64,000 bases of DNA from Enterococcus sulfureus ATCC 49903 (GTDB taxonomy: Bacteria > Bacillota > Bacilli > Lactobacillales > Enterococcaceae), in the NCBI RefSeq assembly GCF_000407605.1, contig NZ_ASWO01000005.1, positions 1-64,000 on the forward strand, read 5' to 3'. Positions 1-6,992 of the stretch are shown one piece after another; within the stretch, counting starts at the first letter, position 1; each line of letters starts with the position of its first letter. The position numbers and the translations under genes are program-made. Under the pieces are notes generated by a model that was not told where the DNA came from, ran no database searches, and was given only the letters and a program-made list of their open reading frames with translations.

Positions 1-11
1 AACTCACCATA

Positions 12-128
12 GTGTGGTGGCGATAGCGAGAAGGACACACCTGTTCCCATGCCGAACACAGAAGTTAAGCTTCTTAGCGCCGATTGTAGTGAAGGGTTTC
101 CCTTTGTGAGAGTAGGACGTCGCCATGC
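12..128 (+). rRNA. rrf: 5S ribosomal RNA, copy 1
   Basis: About 117 nt with the conserved 5S loop around CCGAACACAGAAGTTAAG (positions 52-69). The ends pair as helix I (TGGCGA at 18-23 with TCGCCA at 120-125). It is followed after nine bases by tRNA-Asn, so this is the end of an rRNA operon whose 23S gene lies before the window. The sequence is of Enterococcus type. The exact termini are estimated. Confidence 0.96.
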
Positions 129-137
129 TGTAATTAT

Positions 138-211
138 TCCGGCATAGCTCAGTTGGTAGTAGCGCATGACTGTTAATCATGATGTCGTAGGTTCGAGTCC
201 TACTGCCGGAG
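138..211 (+). tRNA. tRNA-Asn (GTT), copy 1
   Basis: A 74-nt cloverleaf with acceptor arm TCCGGCA/TGCCGGA, anticodon stem CATGA/TCATG and loop CTGTTAA, which gives anticodon GTT (Asn). The CCA end is not encoded. It sits directly after 5S copy 1. Copies at 478-551 and 3229-3302 are identical. Confidence 0.97.
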
Positions 212-260
212 TCAAACATAGCTTGTTTTTATGTTTTGAAATAACGAATTACCTAAGTTT

Positions 261-333
261 GCCGCTTTAGCTCAGCTGGTAGAGCGCATCCATGGTAAGG
301 ATGAGGTCGACGGTTCAAGCCCGTCAAGTGGCT
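261..333 (+). tRNA. tRNA-Thr (GGT)
   Basis: A 73-nt cloverleaf with acceptor arm GCCGCTT/AAGTGGC (one G-T pair), anticodon stem CATCC/GGATG and loop ATGGTAA, giving anticodon GGT (Thr). CCA is not encoded. It lies between the two 5S genes. Confidence 0.96.
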
Positions 334-351
334 TTGTTCCAAAAAAAATTA

Positions 352-468
352 GTGTGGTAGTGATAGCGAGAAGGATACACCTGTTCCCATGCCGAACACA
401 GAAGTTAAGTTTCTTAGCGCCGATTGTAGTGAAGGGTTTCCCTTTGTGAGAGTAGGACGTTGCCATGC
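352..468 (+). rRNA. rrf: 5S ribosomal RNA, copy 2 (diverged)
   Basis: A second 5S gene aligned without gaps to copy 1 but with five transitions, all toward A/T (at 359, 361, 376, 410 and 461). Three fall in helix I and leave one A-C mismatch and two G-T pairs there. The rest of the molecule is unchanged. It is probably still a 5S RNA, but its terminal helix is weaker than that of copy 1. No 16S or 23S gene lies between the two copies. Confidence 0.93.
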
Positions 469-477
469 TGTAATTAT

Positions 478-551
478 TCCGGCATAGCTCAGTTGGTAGT
501 AGCGCATGACTGTTAATCATGATGTCGTAGGTTCGAGTCCTACTGCCGGAG
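478..551 (+). tRNA. tRNA-Asn (GTT), copy 2
   Basis: Identical over all 74 nt to the copy at 138-211, including the nine bases before it, so the 5S-tRNA-Asn unit was duplicated. The anticodon is GTT. It is the last RNA gene of this operon; the terminator at 557-600 follows. Confidence 0.97.
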
Positions 552-556
552 TCAAG

Positions 557-600
557 AAAATAAGCGAAGAAATGAGTTTTCTCATTTCTTCGCTTATTTT
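557..600. terminator. Bidirectional terminator after the rRNA/tRNA operon
   Basis: A perfect 20-bp stem, 557-576 with 581-600, and a TTTT loop. The stem begins with AAAA and ends with TTTT, so it can work on both strands: for the RNA operon on plus and for the gene ending at 599 on minus. Confidence 0.93.
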
Positions 601-1117
601 AGTTGAAAAAATGAAAACTGTTAGGATCTTGCGCACCAGATCGTGCCACGACTTCTTGTCCAGAATGGATTTGCATAAACGGCATACGGCTTTTATTTAC
701 AAAAGATCGACCTAAAGATTGAATAAAACGGACATATTGTATTTTTTCACTTTCAGATAAGGTATGCCACTTCTCTGTTACATTCAATTGGATATGACGA
801 ACTTCTCCATTTTCGTATAGAGAAACAGAAGCGCTTTGAATATAAGGTAGTTCTTTAGAACGAGTGGTATGAAGTAGAGTCGCTAGTCGTTCATTTGCTG
901 TTTGAGAAAGTTTACTCACTGAAGCAGACAACGTTTCAGACTGTAAAATCGTAGAAGAAGATTTAGGGACGACGCTAATCGACAGTAAAAACGTAAAGCT
1001 AGCGAATGCTAAAAACAAAAGGGGAAAACGTTTAGGCTTAGAAGAAACGAATGAAGTGATCAGCCAAATCAGCCCGACAATAAATGCAAGTAGTGCCATT
1101 AGACCTGTATAAAACAT
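599..1117 (-). CDS. Unknown small membrane protein, paralog A
   Basis: A 172-residue protein that I do not recognise. Residues about 4-22 and 32-52 are hydrophobic helices; the remainder is polar and probably outside the membrane. It is clearly paralogous to the next gene upstream (1255-1893). Both begin MFYTG, have the same two-helix start, and share a C-terminal region of about 60 residues with the pattern QLNV..W..LS..E...Y and an ending MQI......VARS..QD. AGGAG lies 10 nt before the ATG. A TTGACT-N17-TACACT promoter of its own lies at 1187-1215, overlapped by a dyad. Function is unknown; a cell-envelope role is only a guess. Confidence 0.8.
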   Translation of the reverse strand: MFYTGLMALLAFIVGLIWLITSFVSSKPKRFPLLFLAFASFTFLLSISVVPKSSSTILQSETLSASVSKLSQTANERLATLLHTTRSKELPYIQSASVSLYENGEVRHIQLNVTEKWHTLSESEKIQYVRFIQSLGRSFVNKSRMPFMQIHSGQEVVARSGAQDPNSFHFFN

Positions 1118-1172
1118 AATATCCTCACTCCTTTGGTAAATAAAGCGGATACATGTATTTGTTCCAAGACAA

Positions 1173-1215
1173 CTAGGTATATGTTTAGTGTACCTAGCTG
1201 TGTTTCAAAAGTCAA
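1173..1215 (-). promoter_or_regulatory. Promoter with overlapping dyad for paralog A
   Basis: On the minus strand: -35 TTGACT (1210-1215), a 17-bp spacer, -10 TACACT (1187-1192). The inverted repeat CTAGGTA-N11-TACCTAG (1173-1179 and 1191-1197) spans the -10 box and start site. It reaches upstream of the expected start, so it looks like a DNA operator rather than an RNA hairpin. Confidence 0.6.
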
Positions 1216-1226
1216 AATTTCTACTC

Positions 1227-1256
1227 AAAAAAACACTTGGCTAAGCCAAGTGTTTT
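1227..1256 (-). terminator. Terminator of paralog B
   Basis: Stem AAAACACTTGGC (1230-1241) with GCCAAGTGTTTT (1245-1256) and loop TAA; on the minus strand it ends in a T run. It overlaps the stop codon of the gene at 1255-1893, so the two paralogs are separate transcription units. Confidence 0.85.
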
Positions 1257-1893
1257 ATTCGTTTACGATATCAATCATTGAGGTATCTTGTACAGTTGAA
1301 CGTGCAACTAATTTACCATCAGATTGAATTTGCATATAAGGATAGGTTTCGCCATCTTTAAATGGACCAGAGATCGCTTTTAACAAATCGATATATTTTT
1401 CTTGTTCATCTTTAGAAAGATCTTTCCAATTATCATTTACGTTTAGTTGAACATATTTAATGGAGCCATCATCATTGGTTAAGACTTCTGCTCCAGTAGC
1501 ATCCATATAGTTGCCATCGTTGTAGTCATCAAATGTAGTTTTTAGAATCTCATCATTCTTCTTTGCAACATCATTTTCTTCAGCAGTTGCAGTTGTGCTT
1601 TCTGCAGTAGATGAGTTAGAAGTGCTAACGGATGGAGCTGTATTTTGTTTCTCCGTATTGCTTGTCGTACTTTCCATAGTAGATGAATTAGATGTGCTAA
1701 CAGATGGAACTGTATTTTGATTTGCTGTATCACTAGTTGTCCCTGTGATGGTGACAACTACAATAAACCCAATCAAACTTAAGGCAAAAACGATACCCGG
1801 TATTTTTTTATTTGTTTTACGAATAAATGCTGCCACTAACCACACCAAACTAATGATCGCTAGAAATAAAAGCGCCATGCCAGTATAAAACAT
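1255..1893 (-). CDS. Unknown small membrane protein, paralog B with internal repeat
   Basis: A 212-residue protein not recognised. Two hydrophobic helices at about 5-24 and 32-50 are followed by a Ser/Thr/Asn-rich linker, then a polar C-terminal domain matching paralog A (599-1117). The linker holds two near-identical 24-residue units starting QNTVPSVSTS and QNTAPSVSTS. Paralog A lacks them, so the linker has grown by a 72-bp tandem duplication in this copy only. The Ser/Thr linker suggests an extracytoplasmic spacer. The start is supported by AAAGGAGG before the ATG. It has its own promoter (1971-1999) and terminator. Confidence 0.82.
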   Translation of the reverse strand: MFYTGMALLFLAIISLVWLVAAFIRKTNKKIPGIVFALSLIGFIVVVTITGTTSDTANQNTVPSVSTSNSSTMESTTSNTEKQNTAPSVSTSNSSTAESTTATAEENDVAKKNDEILKTTFDDYNDGNYMDATGAEVLTNDDGSIKYVQLNVNDNWKDLSKDEQEKYIDLLKAISGPFKDGETYPYMQIQSDGKLVARSTVQDTSMIDIVNE

Positions 1894-1970
1894 AATTTTC
1901 CTCCTTTGTTATTTAATATAAATAATTTTCTTGAAATATTAAATAAATTTATTAACCATTTATTTATATT

Positions 1971-1999
1971 ATGATAACTTAAAAGAAAAATCATGTCAA
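1971..1999 (-). promoter_or_regulatory. Sigma-A-type promoter of paralog B
   Basis: On the minus strand: TTGACA (1994-1999), a 17-bp spacer, TATCAT (1971-1976). It gives a 5' leader of about 70 nt that is very AT-rich. Confidence 0.65.
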
Positions 2000-2028
2000 A
2001 AATTACGGATGGAATAATATTATATATG

Positions 2029-3093
2029 TTATTTAAATTGAATGGTTTGATGAATCATATCGGAAAAAATAGAACTGATGCTGCTCATCTGAGTATCATC
2101 TTCTCGATTATTGGACATTAAAATTACTACATTATCCATCGCAGGCGTAAATAAAGCCAGCGTTTGTTGTTGCGCGATTTCACCTCGCGCACGATAGTAA
2201 TTCAAATAGTTATATTGTCCACCGACATACGTTTCTTTATATAATGGTGCTAACATTGTTGTTTTTGTTTTTGGTGAGAGCAGTTGTCCTTGAAAGAGTA
2301 AAGTATAAAATGTATACAAATCGTTAATCGTCATATCAATATTTCCAGTACCTAGTTCTTTTTCATACGTATCCGTTGAAAAAGGAATCAATTCCCCATA
2401 GGGATCAAAAGTGGTTTGTTTGTAAGACTGACTATGCTGGGGTTCATTTAGCCAATTTGTAAAATAAGAGATACTCGTTAAGTGATAAGGGAGAATCAAT
2501 TTTTTCTGGAGAGCCTCCCAATAACTTTGATGTGTGAGTTGTTGGATGATTCCTGCTAAAAGGTGATAATTGATTGGGCTATAGACAAATTGCTTTGGAT
2601 GACTAAACGTCGTATGAGCTACATAATAATCTAAAAGTGCGGTCTCAGATTCTTGATGTTTTGGTTTTTTACTCAAGTGTAAACCGCTGACCATATCGAG
2701 CATTTCTTTGATAGTAATCTCTTGGCTATGCGGGATCTGAGGATAAAATGTAGCTAGTTTTGTTGTAAAAGACAACTGCTTTTGATCAATTAATTGTCCA
2801 ATCAAAGCTGCAGTAAATGCTTTTTGGATAGATCCGATTTCATAATGTGTCTCAATAGAATTTTTAATAAACGCTGCTTTGTTTTGGAATCCATAGCCTT
2901 TATATAGTAAGACGTGGTGTTGTTTTACGACCAATGCCGTTCCGATAAAGTGAGCATCTTTTAGCCATTGATCATAAGTCGCCCCTTGTTGTTCGAAAGA
3001 ATTACTTGGTGAAAGTACGGATGTATCTGCATGGATCGGTAAGGGGAATAGAGCACATGCTAAGCATATAATAAACCATCTGAGTTTCTTCAT
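2029..3093 (-). CDS. Serine beta-lactamase-fold protein (PF00144 type) with altered motifs
   Basis: A 354-residue secreted protein: signal peptide at residues 1-22 (cleavage near IHA-DT), then a beta-lactamase/class-C-like fold. The first motif S-x-x-K is seen as SIQK (88-91). The second motif, usually YSN, is YSP (171-173). The third, usually H-G, appears as RARGE late in the protein, so the His is replaced. Family members are D-alanyl carboxypeptidases, esterases or penicillin-binding relatives acting on the cell wall. Here the acylating Ser is kept but two other motifs are changed, so activity is uncertain. AGGAGG stands 9 nt before the ATG. It is a single gene, convergent with nothing obvious. 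Confidence 0.85.
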   Translation of the reverse strand: MKKLRWFIICLACALFPLPIHADTSVLSPSNSFEQQGATYDQWLKDAHFIGTALVVKQHHVLLYKGYGFQNKAAFIKNSIETHYEIGSIQKAFTAALIGQLIDQKQLSFTTKLATFYPQIPHSQEITIKEMLDMVSGLHLSKKPKHQESETALLDYYVAHTTFSHPKQFVYSPINYHLLAGIIQQLTHQSYWEALQKKLILPYHLTSISYFTNWLNEPQHSQSYKQTTFDPYGELIPFSTDTYEKELGTGNIDMTINDLYTFYTLLFQGQLLSPKTKTTMLAPLYKETYVGGQYNYLNYYRARGEIAQQQTLALFTPAMDNVVILMSNNREDDTQMSSISSIFSDMIHQTIQFK

Positions 3094-3185
3094 TTCATGA
3101 GTCCTCCTATTTGTTCTTTATTGTACGGCGATTTTATTGAAATGGATAAAAATGAAGAAATATTCGCAAAAACTTAAAAAAGTAC

Positions 3186-3216
3186 TTGCGAAATCGTGAC
3201 AAAATTGTTATATTAT
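3186..3216 (+). promoter_or_regulatory. Promoter of the solo tRNA-Asn
   Basis: TTGCGA (3186-3191), a 17-bp spacer and TATATT (3209-3214), about 15 bp before the mature tRNA 5' end. This makes the third tRNA-Asn an independent unit. Confidence 0.6.
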
Positions 3217-3228
3217 AGAAGAAGTTAT

Positions 3229-3302
3229 TCCGGCATAGCTCAGTTGGTAGTAGCGCATGACTGTTAATCATGATGTCGTAGGTTCGAGTCCTACTGCCGG
3301 AG
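3229..3302 (+). tRNA. tRNA-Asn (GTT), copy 3
   Basis: Identical over 74 nt to the two rRNA-linked copies (138-211 and 478-551), but here with its own promoter just upstream and a terminator just downstream. The anticodon is GTT and CCA is not encoded. Confidence 0.97.
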
Positions 3303-3305
3303 TTT

Positions 3306-3332
3306 AAAACATCCAATTTGGATGTTTTTTTT
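3306..3332 (+). terminator. Terminator after tRNA-Asn copy 3
   Basis: Stem AAACATCCA / TGGATGTTT with a 3-nt loop followed by a run of T, starting four bases after the tRNA. Confidence 0.85.
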
Positions 3333-3418
3333 TGTCTAAAATTCAACAAGGCGGGATTTAAAAAATCAGTCTTTTTTTGTTTCATGGTATACTTAAGTTA
3401 GCAGTAGGAGGGACAGAA

Positions 3419-4159
3419 ATGGCAAAAGAATTTACACGTCAACATGAAGTCGTTTATTATGAATGCGATCGTACCGGATCCATGACGATTCCGATGTTGA
3501 TCAGTATCGCAATTCGTATTTCAGAAGAACAAAGTGACCAGTTGAATCGAGGAACAGATTTTATCCAATCCTTTGGCGTGACATGGATTTTAACCAACTA
3601 TCATGTGACGATTTCACGTCTACCTCAAGTAGGCGAAACCGTTAGTGTAACAACAAAGGCACAAGAATATAATAAATACTTTTGTTACCGGACGTTTTGG
3701 TTTTATGATGAAGCAGGAAATGAATTGGTCAAAATCGAATCTGTTTTTGCATTGATGGATATCCATACCCGTAAGATGAGCCGGGTCACAGAAGAAATCA
3801 TTGCGCCATTTGAGAGTGAGAAGATCAGTAAGATTCGTCGTTTTGGTCAACTGACTAAGTTGGATAAAGAGAAACCTTACACACAGTTGCCTTATCGTGT
3901 CCGATTTTATGATATCGATAGCAATCAACACGTCAACAATGCAATTTATTTTAATTGGATTTTAGACGCTTTAGGATACGATTTTTTAAATCAGCATCAA
4001 CCAAAGTCCATTACAATTCGTTATGAAAAAGAAGTCTCGTATGGCAATCAAATCGATAGTTTAGTTCAAATCGATGAGACGACTATATGTAGCCGACATT
4101 TGATTCAAGTCGGAGATGATCGGTGCTGCGAGGCAGAAATTGAATGGCAAAAAAAATAA
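3419..4159 (+). CDS. Acyl-ACP thioesterase (FatA/FatB-like, double hotdog)
   Basis: A 246-residue cytosolic enzyme that releases fatty acids from acyl carrier protein. It has two hotdog halves, about 1-130 and 155-246. The second half carries the family motif DSNQHVNN, with Asn169 and His171 at catalytic positions and a Glu in YEKEVSYG downstream; the Cys of plant enzymes is Ser here. The ATG at 3419 was chosen because TAGGAGGG ends seven bases before it; an upstream in-frame ATG at 3377 lies before a TATACT promoter box. It is monocistronic, ending at the palindromic terminator 4153-4184. Confidence 0.9.
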   Translation: MAKEFTRQHEVVYYECDRTGSMTIPMLISIAIRISEEQSDQLNRGTDFIQSFGVTWILTNYHVTISRLPQVGETVSVTTKAQEYNKYFCYRTFWFYDEAGNELVKIESVFALMDIHTRKMSRVTEEIIAPFESEKISKIRRFGQLTKLDKEKPYTQLPYRVRFYDIDSNQHVNNAIYFNWILDALGYDFLNQHQPKSITIRYEKEVSYGNQIDSLVQIDETTICSRHLIQVGDDRCCEAEIEWQKK

Positions 4160-4184
4160 ACGAACGCATGCGTTCGTTTATTTT
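4153..4184. terminator. Bidirectional terminator
   Basis: A perfect 32-bp palindrome centred on GCATGC, with AAAA at one end and TTTT at the other. It is shared by the convergent thioesterase (ends 4159) and asparaginase (ends 4178) genes. Confidence 0.92.
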
Positions 4185-5140
4185 TGAATAAATTGGCGGA
4201 AATCTGTTTCGGACAACTGGGCATTTTTCCCAATCAATAATTTGATTCTTGCTTTTTGACTATTGACGGTATTACAAAAAATAATCCCCATTTTTTCAAG
4301 TTCTTTTCCACCGCCAGGATATCCATATACCGGTTCAGCAACGCCATTAAAACAACGTGAAACCAATACGATGGGGATATCTTTATCTAGCAACTTTTGG
4401 ATCTCGGGTAATGTTGCAGGTGGGAGATTTCCAGCACCTAAGGCCTCGATTACGATTCCATCAATTTTTGTTTGATTTAAAATGTGAAAAAAGTCTCCTG
4501 TCATCCCTGCATAGGCCTTGACGATCGGGACCAATCCTTGCATTTGATTGACATCATACCGTATCGTATCTAAAGATTCTAACATAAACAAAATCCGATG
4601 TTTTGTAATGATTCCGATAGGTCCTAAAGTGGGCGTTCTAAACGTCGCCACATTGGTCGTGTGCGTTTTGGTTACGTAGCGTGCAGTATGGATCTCATCG
4701 TTTAAGACTACCAATACGCCTTTTCCGATAGATTCATCAGATTCTGCTACCCGTAGTGCATTGGCAAAATTATACAGTCCATCACTGCCGATCTCATTAC
4801 TAGAGCGCATCGCACCAGTTAGAATGATAGGCAATAAATCTCCGATAGTCGTGTCAAGAAAATAGGCGGTTTCTTCTAATGTATCCGTTCCATGCGTCAC
4901 GACGATACTGTCAAAGCCTTCTGCTTTGGCTTGTTGAATCCGTTGTTTTAATGCAATCATTTCAATGAATGTCATATGAGGACTTGGGACATTTAAAAAA
5001 TCTTCTACAGTCAAAGTAATACTTTCAGGAATCGAAAGAGTGGTTGTCAGTAGTGGATTAATGGCATCAGGAGATACACCAGTTGCATCTTCTTTCATAG
5101 CGATAGTGCCTCCTGTATGCAATACGAGAATTTGTTTCAT
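4178..5140 (-). CDS. ansA: L-asparaginase, cytoplasmic type I
   Basis: A 320-residue enzyme hydrolysing asparagine to aspartate and ammonia. Both catalytic motifs are visible: HTGGTIA with Thr12 at the N terminus, and THGTDT (82-87) in the middle. There is no signal peptide, which fits the type I cytoplasmic enzyme. The start is the ATG at 5140, where AAGGAG lies at good distance and MKQILVLHTGG matches the family N terminus; a longer in-frame start 69 nt upstream has no such support. It is a single gene without an obvious transporter partner. Confidence 0.93.
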   Translation of the reverse strand: MKQILVLHTGGTIAMKEDATGVSPDAINPLLTTTLSIPESITLTVEDFLNVPSPHMTFIEMIALKQRIQQAKAEGFDSIVVTHGTDTLEETAYFLDTTIGDLLPIILTGAMRSSNEIGSDGLYNFANALRVAESDESIGKGVLVVLNDEIHTARYVTKTHTTNVATFRTPTLGPIGIITKHRILFMLESLDTIRYDVNQMQGLVPIVKAYAGMTGDFFHILNQTKIDGIVIEALGAGNLPPATLPEIQKLLDKDIPIVLVSRCFNGVAEPVYGYPGGGKELEKMGIIFCNTVNSQKARIKLLIGKNAQLSETDFRQFIQK

Positions 5141-5249
5141 AACGTGTGCTCCTTTTTCGTCGTCGTGTAAAAAAAGTATACGCAAGCTATCTGAGATATA
5201 CAAGGGCAAATGCTAAAAATAGCGAAATTTCTTTAAAGGATGTGAGGTC

Positions 5250-6080
5250 ATGATTTATATTGGGTGTACTGGATTTGAAGAACATCAAGTGATTACTGGA
5301 AAAACAAAAACAGGATTATCAGAGTATGCCAGTCAATTTCCGATCGTTGAACTGGATACAAGTTTTTATTTTATCCCAACACAACAGGCAATTAAAAAAT
5401 GGATCCGAGAAACACCAGCAAGTTTTCGATTTATTTTAAAAGTACCGGGCATATTCACGACACACCATCCATTACCAGAAAATACGACATTTCAACAAGA
5501 GGCACAGCGCTTTTTGGAAAGAATCGCCCCCTTATATCAAACAGGTCGACTATTTTGCGTTTTAGCTCAATTTCCGGCACGATTCACTTGTACCAGTGAG
5601 CATGTTACTTATCTAGAAGAACTCAAACAGTTATTTTCAACTATTCCATTAGCGATTGAATTTCGACATCGAAGTTGGTATGATAAGCGGTATAACAAAA
5701 ACATGTATCGTTTTATGTATGCCCATCAGCTGTCATTAGTCATTGTAGATGAACCTAAAAAATTGCCAACTACTGTGCCATTAGATCCAACGATTACCAA
5801 CAAAACAATAGGCGTGATACGCTTGCATGGACGAAATGATGCAGGATGGCTGCATACGGGAAAAGATGCACGAAAATTCCGTACCTTATATCGATATTCG
5901 CAAGAAGAATTACAAGAATTTGCTACTCTTGCCAAAGAACTCACAAAAAAGACTGCAGATGTCGCATTTATTTTCAATAATAATTCAGGTGGAGATGCAG
6001 CTGAAAATGCTCGCCAGCTGATTCAACTGTTAGAGATTACATACCATGATTTAAATCCATCACAATTGGATTTATTCTAA
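5250..6080 (+). CDS. DUF72 family protein (YecE/YunF-like)
   Basis: A 276-residue TIM-barrel-like protein of the DUF72 family. The N terminus MIYIGCTGF, the ELDTSFY strand and the C-terminal FNNNSGGDAAENARQL are typical family marks. Known members have no settled reaction; a phosphatase or endonuclease-IV-like fold has been proposed for relatives. AAGGATGTGAGG precedes the ATG. It is followed after 18 nt by the HAD phosphatase gene, so the two are probably co-transcribed. Confidence 0.9.
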   Translation: MIYIGCTGFEEHQVITGKTKTGLSEYASQFPIVELDTSFYFIPTQQAIKKWIRETPASFRFILKVPGIFTTHHPLPENTTFQQEAQRFLERIAPLYQTGRLFCVLAQFPARFTCTSEHVTYLEELKQLFSTIPLAIEFRHRSWYDKRYNKNMYRFMYAHQLSLVIVDEPKKLPTTVPLDPTITNKTIGVIRLHGRNDAGWLHTGKDARKFRTLYRYSQEELQEFATLAKELTKKTADVAFIFNNNSGGDAAENARQLIQLLEITYHDLNPSQLDLF

Positions 6081-6098
6081 TAAAAGGAGGCTGAGTCG

Positions 6099-6980
6099 AT
6101 GAAAAACATCAAAGCGATTTTTTTTGATATAGACGGGACATTATTAACTAGTCAAGGTCAAATCCGTCATTCAACACGTTGCGCGATTGAAACGGCTCAA
6201 AGCCAAGGTATTTTTTGTGGGGTTGCGACAGGAAGAGCTCCATTTGAAATCCAACGTCTGATTCAAGATTTACCGATCGATGTCTGTGTCAGTTATAATG
6301 GATCATTAGTAGAGATGGCAGATGTATCGATTTACGAACGAACGTTTTCGCCAGAGCGTTTAGAAGAATTAGTCGAAGTATGTACCCATCAAAAACGTCA
6401 AATGATTTTTGAAACAAGAACGAAAAAAATAGGTAGTTTCGCGATTCGAATTGGTCATACTTATCCATTCTCAGCATGGATCCCAGTGCTTTCAAAATGG
6501 TTTCCACTAGAAAAAGTAACGAAATTGTTTTCGTATCTTAAAACCAAGCGCTTGTCTAGAGGTGTCAGACAAATGCTTGACCAACAACTGAAAGTGTATC
6601 AATGTGTGGTATTGACGACGCCAAGTGACGAGGCTTCTTTGCATCAACTAGAACAAGTCGACGTTTTGCGGTCGAATCCCTATTCGGTAGACATCGTACC
6701 AAAAGATGGGAATAAAATCGTCGGGATTCAAATGTTTGGACGGTTTACGGACATTTCTTTAGATGAGATCATGGTGTTTGGTGATCATGAAAATGATATG
6801 GGGATGTTACAAGCAGCAGGAATCGGTGTGGCAATGGGGAATGCCAGTGATCACGTGAAGGCTGTGGCTGATTATGTCACAAAATCAAATCAAGATGATG
6901 GGATCTGTGAGGCAATGGAACATTTTGGTATCCTTACAAAAACAAAAAAAACGCTCTCTAATGGTTTAGTCGGCCAATAG
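6099..6980 (+). CDS. Cof-type HAD-IIB phosphatase
   Basis: A 293-residue HAD-superfamily sugar-phosphate or nucleotide phosphatase. Motif I is FFDIDGTLL (nucleophile Asp10, acid Asp12) and motif IV is FGDHENDMGML near the C terminus, followed by GVAMGNA. The large middle cap places it in subclass IIB. The substrate cannot be told from sequence. AAAGGAGG lies before the ATG. It is the second gene of a likely pair with the DUF72 gene, and its stop codon is inside the terminator hairpin. Confidence 0.92.
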   Translation: MKNIKAIFFDIDGTLLTSQGQIRHSTRCAIETAQSQGIFCGVATGRAPFEIQRLIQDLPIDVCVSYNGSLVEMADVSIYERTFSPERLEELVEVCTHQKRQMIFETRTKKIGSFAIRIGHTYPFSAWIPVLSKWFPLEKVTKLFSYLKTKRLSRGVRQMLDQQLKVYQCVVLTTPSDEASLHQLEQVDVLRSNPYSVDIVPKDGNKIVGIQMFGRFTDISLDEIMVFGDHENDMGMLQAAGIGVAMGNASDHVKAVADYVTKSNQDDGICEAMEHFGILTKTKKTLSNGLVGQ

Positions 6981-6992
6981 AGAGCATTTTTT
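6953..6992. terminator. Terminator between HAD phosphatase and aspartate kinase
   Basis: Stem GCTCTCTA (6953-6960) with TAGAGAGC (6978-6985), extended inward by TGG/CCA, then T7 on plus. The A-rich stretch before it gives a T run on minus, so it may serve both convergent genes. Confidence 0.82.

Noticed and set aside
4-520. Minus-strand reading frames with the protein text SGSRTRTYDIMINSH across the tRNA-Asn genes (also at 3134-3385)
   Set aside because: They are the antisense of identical tRNA-Asn and 5S genes and recur wherever those RNAs occur; no ribosome-binding site.
3377-3418. Longer N terminus for the acyl-ACP thioesterase
   Set aside because: The region contains the TATACT promoter box, and TAGGAGGG clearly marks the ATG at 3419.
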